64,000 bases of DNA from Lepraria neglecta (Eukaryota; Ascomycota; Lecanoromycetes; Lecanorales; Stereocaulaceae), in contig CM065647.1 in the NCBI GenBank assembly GCA_033220425.1, positions 1,550,001-1,614,000 on the forward strand. The letters run 5' to 3'. Positions 59,185-64,000 of this stretch are shown here, in pieces. Position numbers and translations under genes: made by a program. The notes under the pieces are model-generated. The model searched no databases, had not been told where the DNA came from, and worked only from the letters and a program-made list of their open reading frames with translations. Position 1 is the stretch's first letter. Every line of letters starts with the position of its first letter.

Positions 59185-60860
59185 ATGGACAAAATGTGGA
59201 CGTCCTGTCGTAGCGATCACGTCAGGCCGGAAGGCATCGAAAAGAGACTGATTTGTTGAGGAGGAAAAAGTTTCATTCGCTCTTTTGGGGATGTGCACTG
59301 CTTTGCATTACCTTGTATTCACTAGCTAGAGTCGCTCGTTTGGCGCCTCCTATAGCAATTATCAGACGGTCCATGCCTGGCCGTTGTTGCTGATTTTTCC
59401 TGTGCCGCATGCGTCCAGTGATTGTGTATCTCTGAGTATTTGTCATCACCCAAAGTTGAGCCCCACGGATGCATAACTGCTCAGCTGCTTGTTGGACAAA
59501 ATGTATGACAGTCGACTTCGCGGTATAGAGAAGCCACTTAGTCAGATCCGGGTTTGCGTAGTTACCCTTAATTCTAGACAACGAGCGCTAGACTGTTTCG
59601 ATATCGCATTAATCTCATATTAGAAATGCCATCAAGCAGGCTTCACCATTTTGTAATGCCCGCACGCGCGATCACTCAATCGTCGCGCCCTTCGCATCAT
59701 CGCAAGTGGATTGGAGAAGACGAGTGCATGTACTACACAGAAAAGCTGATGCTAGCGTCGGCTGGCATTGAAATCACGATTTCTAACGTCTCACCTAATC
59801 AAACCTTTCCTTCTTCCTCTCCACTCCCTCCCCAATAACTCTCGCAACATCCTCAGGCGTCTTTCACCATCGCCTACTTTCCGTCTTCTCCTTCCCGAAC
59901 TCCGTCTTGTCCGCGAAAATCTATACGCCTCGCTCACCTAACTAAAGTCTTTCTCGAGGCTGCCTTCATTGTGTATCGTCTCCGCAATTTCTTTTATCTC
60001 ATCGACCCACCTGCATGGTTTTAGTAGCATGTCGACCAGACCATTGGTGGCCAGCTCACCCGGTTTAGGCGAGTATCGTTAGAGATGGGGCTGAAGATAA
60101 AGGAGTACGCCGAAGCGGTACGCTGTACCGAAGGATTATTGCTGTTAGGCCTTTGGTTTTGGATGCGAAACAAATTTTAAGACCGTTAGCTGGGCCGATG
60201 GTTGCCGTTCTTGGCCCCTAAAAGCCCCCCAAGCGAGCCCTAATTTTTCGGCTCCTTGGGGCGCTTTGGGAAGGTTCCCCCACTGTAAGGACACCCCTAC
60301 GTCACCCCACCTTAGCGGTGCGTACGGCGGCTATTACTACTCCATAAAAGATGAGCATCAAGGAATGCTACGAGAGAGTCATACATCTTAAAGCTTCGGT
60401 GTCACGAGATTGAGGCAATAAGGGTTGAGTAGAATTGAAGGATTTCAAGTATATGGATAACACATAGATTGAATAGCTCTTTGGAACGCAATGCAAGCTA
60501 CAAAATTGATTAAATCGCTATCGCGGCCGATCCTTTTTCCTCCTTCCACGCGGGAGACTTGTAACCGCGACTCCTTCGGGGTATATCTACTGCATGTAAG
60601 ATCACGTGTGGATCTACGGATTAAAGAACCTATTTGACATTCTTTAATCAGACAACACACCGCCGGGAAACTGCCAAATTTTACGCAATAAGGCTATGCA
60701 TGCAATCCACGGGTATCAGGATGTTTCATTGTCCACGAGGCAATTCTAATAATGTAACCCTCCCAAAACAGTCTCCGTTCTACGAATCACCTGTATCCCA
60801 TCGTCGTCCACATATTCCTACCCACTGGTCCAACATTTCTGTTGAGAGATCGAGTATCAG
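59185..60860. other. Gene-poor interval with a possible gene relic
   Basis: Around 59,835-60,180 one plus-strand frame reads FLEAAFIVYRLRNFFYLIDP, then two adjacent stops, then MGLKIKEYAEAVRCTEGLLL. This may be the remains of a fungal gene, but I cannot name it. A GC-rich imperfect hairpin lies near 60,215-60,265. Confidence 0.3.
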
Positions 60861-60866
60861 CCGCAG

Positions 60867-63089
60867 ATGCCCGAGATGCCATCTGCCAAGCCTGCGCAGC
60901 CGCTGTCGCCCCAAAGCCTCGTGTATTGAGTGTTATCAGAGGAAACAAAAGGTACGTTGGTTTCTCTTAGGAATAATTCTCTACAGTAGCGCGCCGGTCG
61001 TTTTCTTTCACGTCATTGCGTCACGAACTAGCTAGGAGCTAGGTAGTTCTATGTCTTTAGCTTTTCGAGCTTACCTACAACTATACCTCGTCGCATGCAT
61101 GCCTACACCGACCATCGCATCCCATAAGTTATATATGTTCCATGTTGACGACGTGAGCTCGAACACAGTGCAATCGAAAACAGCCTTGCAATCATTGCCT
61201 CGACCGGAGAGTGGGACATCTGTGCCAATTCAACGCACCCAATGCCTCTTCTCGTGGAAAGGGAGGCCGAGCAAACTCCAGGGCGAAGGCTCAAACGCAA
61301 CAGCTACACAAGTATGTCGAAACTTCCTCCCCATCCCCTCATGTACATAGCCATGAAGCTAACAATCATGCCAAATAGCGAGAATGCGTCAATGGACGAA
61401 GCCTTCGACGACGATGAGTTCAATACCAATCAGTCGAGGACGAGTTCGCCCCCAAGCCTGCAATCATTCGAGTCTCCCTTAAAGGCGGTGTCTGTGGACG
61501 GAAAGTCTCTCGATGGCTTGGGCTATCTGAACAACAACGCTGATAATTTTCTCGGCTACCTGAAAATTGTCAGTACCCAGGATTGAACCACGCACTTGCT
61601 TTATCTCCGTCTGAATTCCCTACGCTAATTCTAACTTCGTGCATATGCAGATGAACACACTTCGGGAAGAGGACTCCGACCTAGCGACAACTGACAATAA
61701 CAGCGTGGTAATTGGCTCCGAAGTCAAGGCGCTGCTGAAAAAGGTACCCGAGCGCGCGGTCACCGATATCTTGATACAGCACTTCCTCAGCGAAGCGAAC
61801 TGGATCTACGAGATGGTCTACCCGACCACGTTCCTCGAACGCTACAATGAGTGGTGGTCTCATCCCTGCCAGAGCGTGGACGACCTTGAACTTGCCGCCT
61901 TGCTCCTTCGCCTTTGCTCCTAGCGCTCAATTCCTGCCCTCCCAAAAATATACCGCCAACACTATCTTAGGAACATCATTAATCACCATCCGCGAACATT
62001 GTGATGCCACGGCCATTGCGCTCAGCCGCTCTCCAATTATGAAAGAAGTCCCCCACGTCGATCTCTCGGATTCAACAGCTTTTCTTCCGAGCCTGCTATT
62101 TGAAGAACGAGGGATGAAAAACAGTTGGGGCATATTGAGCGAAGCAATACGGGAAGCACACGAGATGGGCTAACATCTGGATCTCCAGGAGGGCCGGGAG
62201 AGGATCACGAGCGATCACGACCTAGAAATGGGGAAGAGACAATACTGGAATTTGTGGCTTTGGGACAAGTGCGTTTCCCATCGGCTCTTCTAATTCTCTC
62301 GTCTCTTGGTTCAGAAAAACATTGTTTCTCCTGTACGAAAGACCGGGCTTGACGCGTCGGAGCCGGACACTGATTGGAGATCACATTGCGTTGCTGACTC
62401 GGAAACACAGGTTCATGTCTATAATCCTTGGCCGGTGGGCCTTGATCGCTGATCAACATTGTACTGTCTCTCTTCCCCACGATATGATTGGCAGCACGAC
62501 TTCGGACGCTAATGCACCGAATGTATTCTGCGGGCGTAGACTCCAGATCGAGCTTACGGAGATCGCCTGCGATTTGCTTACATAGAAAGATGGGAAACAC
62601 TCGACGGATCCTACAGTCGTTGATAGGGATATCAAACGTCTCAAAGTAGAACTTATCGACAAATTGCCACCTGCGTTTAGAATCTGCGACCCTAACAGAA
62701 AGTGGGACGAAGAGCTTCCAAATCTCAAATGTCAGAGGGAGATGTTCAGGATCAGCGTATTTGCGACTATATGTTCGTTGCTGAGACCCATTATAGTTAT
62801 GATGGCCAGCCAGGCACGGGCCCTCTCGCCGTCGGATAGGAACTTGGTTGCTAAACACAGAACGTCACTGGTCGATGCGGTTATGGAGGTGTTGGATAGC
62901 GTGGGGAGGTTGCGTATGCTCATGGGAGGCAAGCATAACAGATTCTTCCTACTCGGTTTCTTCACGCTAGAGCCCGCCGCGCTATTGGGCATTTACCTCA
63001 TGACGCCTACTATCAAGAAAGAGGGCAAGCAAGGCTCGTCAGCACCAAATGCGAACCCGGATGTTGCCATCATGCAGATTCTTACATAA
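60867..63089 (+). pseudogene. Zn(II)2Cys6 transcription factor, disrupted
   Basis: Recognisable exons end or start at 60951, 61169, about 61320/61379, 61569/61651, 62268 and 62411. The first intron (60952-61168) joins SCIECYQRKQK to CNRKQPCNHCLDRRVGHLC, a complete C6 cluster. Later segments (DGLGYLNNNADNFLGYLK, LEAANW-like LSEANWIYEMVYP, ISIILGR-type MSIILGRWALIADQHCTVSLP) match the fungal transcription-factor domain. Defects are a TAG with frameshift at 61921, a TAA at 62171-62173 within EAHEMG-HLDL, and a TAG at 62583-62585 within IACDLLT-KDGK. The 5' end is uncertain because the Met at 60867 is out of frame with the cluster. The final frame stops at 63089, earlier than usual for the family. 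Confidence 0.75.
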
Positions 63090-64000
63090 CGCTTACCGCT
63101 AGACTTACAATTTGTTTTCGGCTTTGAATGGTCGAGGGTCTAAGATAAAACAATCAGCCAGGGTGGAACAATACTTAGACGCACCGTCAGTGGACTCTGT
63201 ATTGGAAGCAATTAATAAGTCGACCATGATCATTACTACATATCTTACCCGCGTTAAAATACATTGCATACATACCTGAGTACAAAAAAAGGTTGATAAC
63301 GGGGACTAGCTCAGGCAGTCAGCAATACAGAGTCTAGGGCTAGATCCTTCATGCATGGTGTTAAAGCCGATGAATTTCGGACTCAAGTGGCTGATTAAGC
63401 GGCAGAGTAAAGACACATGTAAGCACTCCCATACGGGTTCCAGCTCACCTTTGCGAAACATCCACATGATGTGCAGAAATTGTCCGGTATCTTAATATTT
63501 CCCTCAAGAAGACATTTTCGAAGTCCAATCAGTGTCACAACATTTGCGGAGGATGGAGTAAAGCTCTGCTGACCTGTCGCTTGCTGAGCCCTCCATTGTT
63601 TTTTTCGGTGTTTGGATTTCCTTAATCTATAACCCATAAAGCCCTCAGATGCTGTGCCGCTGCTGCTAGCACACAAGATCTAAATATATGCTGTCATCGT
63701 TTGTCTATCGAGTCATCATGATGACCCATACTTTAGCATGTTTTGCGGCTTCGCTCAAAAATACACACACAATCTTTTGCCCTTGAGGATTGCCCTAGTC
63801 ATGTCTGCCGCTTAGAGAGGTTCGGCTTATAGTAGTAGAGACCACATTTCTCACGTCAGAATTTCTGGTCGTTGGCTTGCGACTCTGGGCGCGGAACACT
63901 AAGGGCAAGTATTAGGAGTTGATGACTATATGATAATGGTCGGACTGGTATCCCTTCCTGCCCTAATAAAGTCCGAGCTGACACCGAGTTTGAAAAGTTC
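63090..64000. other. Right-edge sequence without supported genes
   Basis: A 93-codon minus-strand frame at 63395-63676 has no ATG start and no recognisable domain. Nothing else is visible. Confidence 0.4.

Noticed and set aside
60215-60265. GC-rich imperfect hairpin that shares AGCGAGCCC with the interior of the 3798-3956 element
   Set aside because: The shared block is short and the hairpin lacks the 27-bp ends, so it is not called as a related transposon.
63395-63676. 93-codon minus-strand frame
   Set aside because: No ATG start, no domain and no splice context.

Overview
The window is nuclear DNA of a filamentous ascomycete (Pezizomycotina; the gene content fits a Dothideomycete, which is inference). 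Coding regions are split by many 43-160 nt GT-AG introns, often with a CTGAC/CTAAC-like branch site. The genes are monocistronic on both strands and match fungal families such as gtaA glutaminase, rhodopsin-domain (SAT4-type) membrane proteins, Zn(II)2Cys6 regulators and BTB proteins. All exon coordinates below come from reading splice sites and codon phase by eye.

Left block (0.4-24.7 kb) is dense, mostly conserved housekeeping sequence: a Ser/Thr-rich single-pass membrane protein, mitochondrial ribosomal protein uL3m, a DHX35-type DEAH helicase, a PITH-domain protein, ESCRT-III Vps20, the AAA ATPase Rix7, a secreted GtaA-type glutaminase, a PAP2 phosphatase relative that has lost its catalytic middle, the NuA4/SWR1 subunit Swc4 (with a one-base frameshift), a p24 cargo receptor, a disordered protein and HEM2 (ALA dehydratase). 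A 159-bp element with perfect 27-bp inverted ends lies in the divergent uL3m/DHX35 promoter.

Middle block (25-48 kb) alternates conserved genes with rapidly changing families. Four tandem BTB/POZ genes occupy 25.2-30.5 kb, and only the second is intact. Then come a short-chain dehydrogenase, a TRAPPC2L-like TRAPP subunit, a rhodopsin-domain membrane protein with a one-base frameshift, complex I subunit NDUFS7 and mitochondrial malonyl transferase MCT1. At 39.7-46.3 kb lies a cluster of SANT/Myb genes: a six-repeat pseudogene with two Trp-to-stop changes at conserved positions, two small decayed or uncertain SANT genes and one intact one. Degenerate repeats fill 45-48 kb.

Right block (48-64 kb) is gene-poor. 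It holds a 788-residue Zn(II)2Cys6-hexapeptide acetyltransferase fusion, a fifth, broken BTB gene with duplicated 3' tail sequences, a 101-residue cysteine-rich secreted protein preceded by tandem repeats, and a Zn(II)2Cys6 transcription factor pseudogene.

Functionally, uL3m, NDUFS7, MCT1 and HEM2 serve mitochondria and haem synthesis. Vps20, p24 and TRAPPC2L serve membrane traffic. DHX35, Rix7 and Swc4 serve RNA, ribosome and chromatin work. These are ordinary neighbours, not a pathway cluster. The unusual biology is in the BTB and SANT families, which show birth-and-death evolution with many broken copies.
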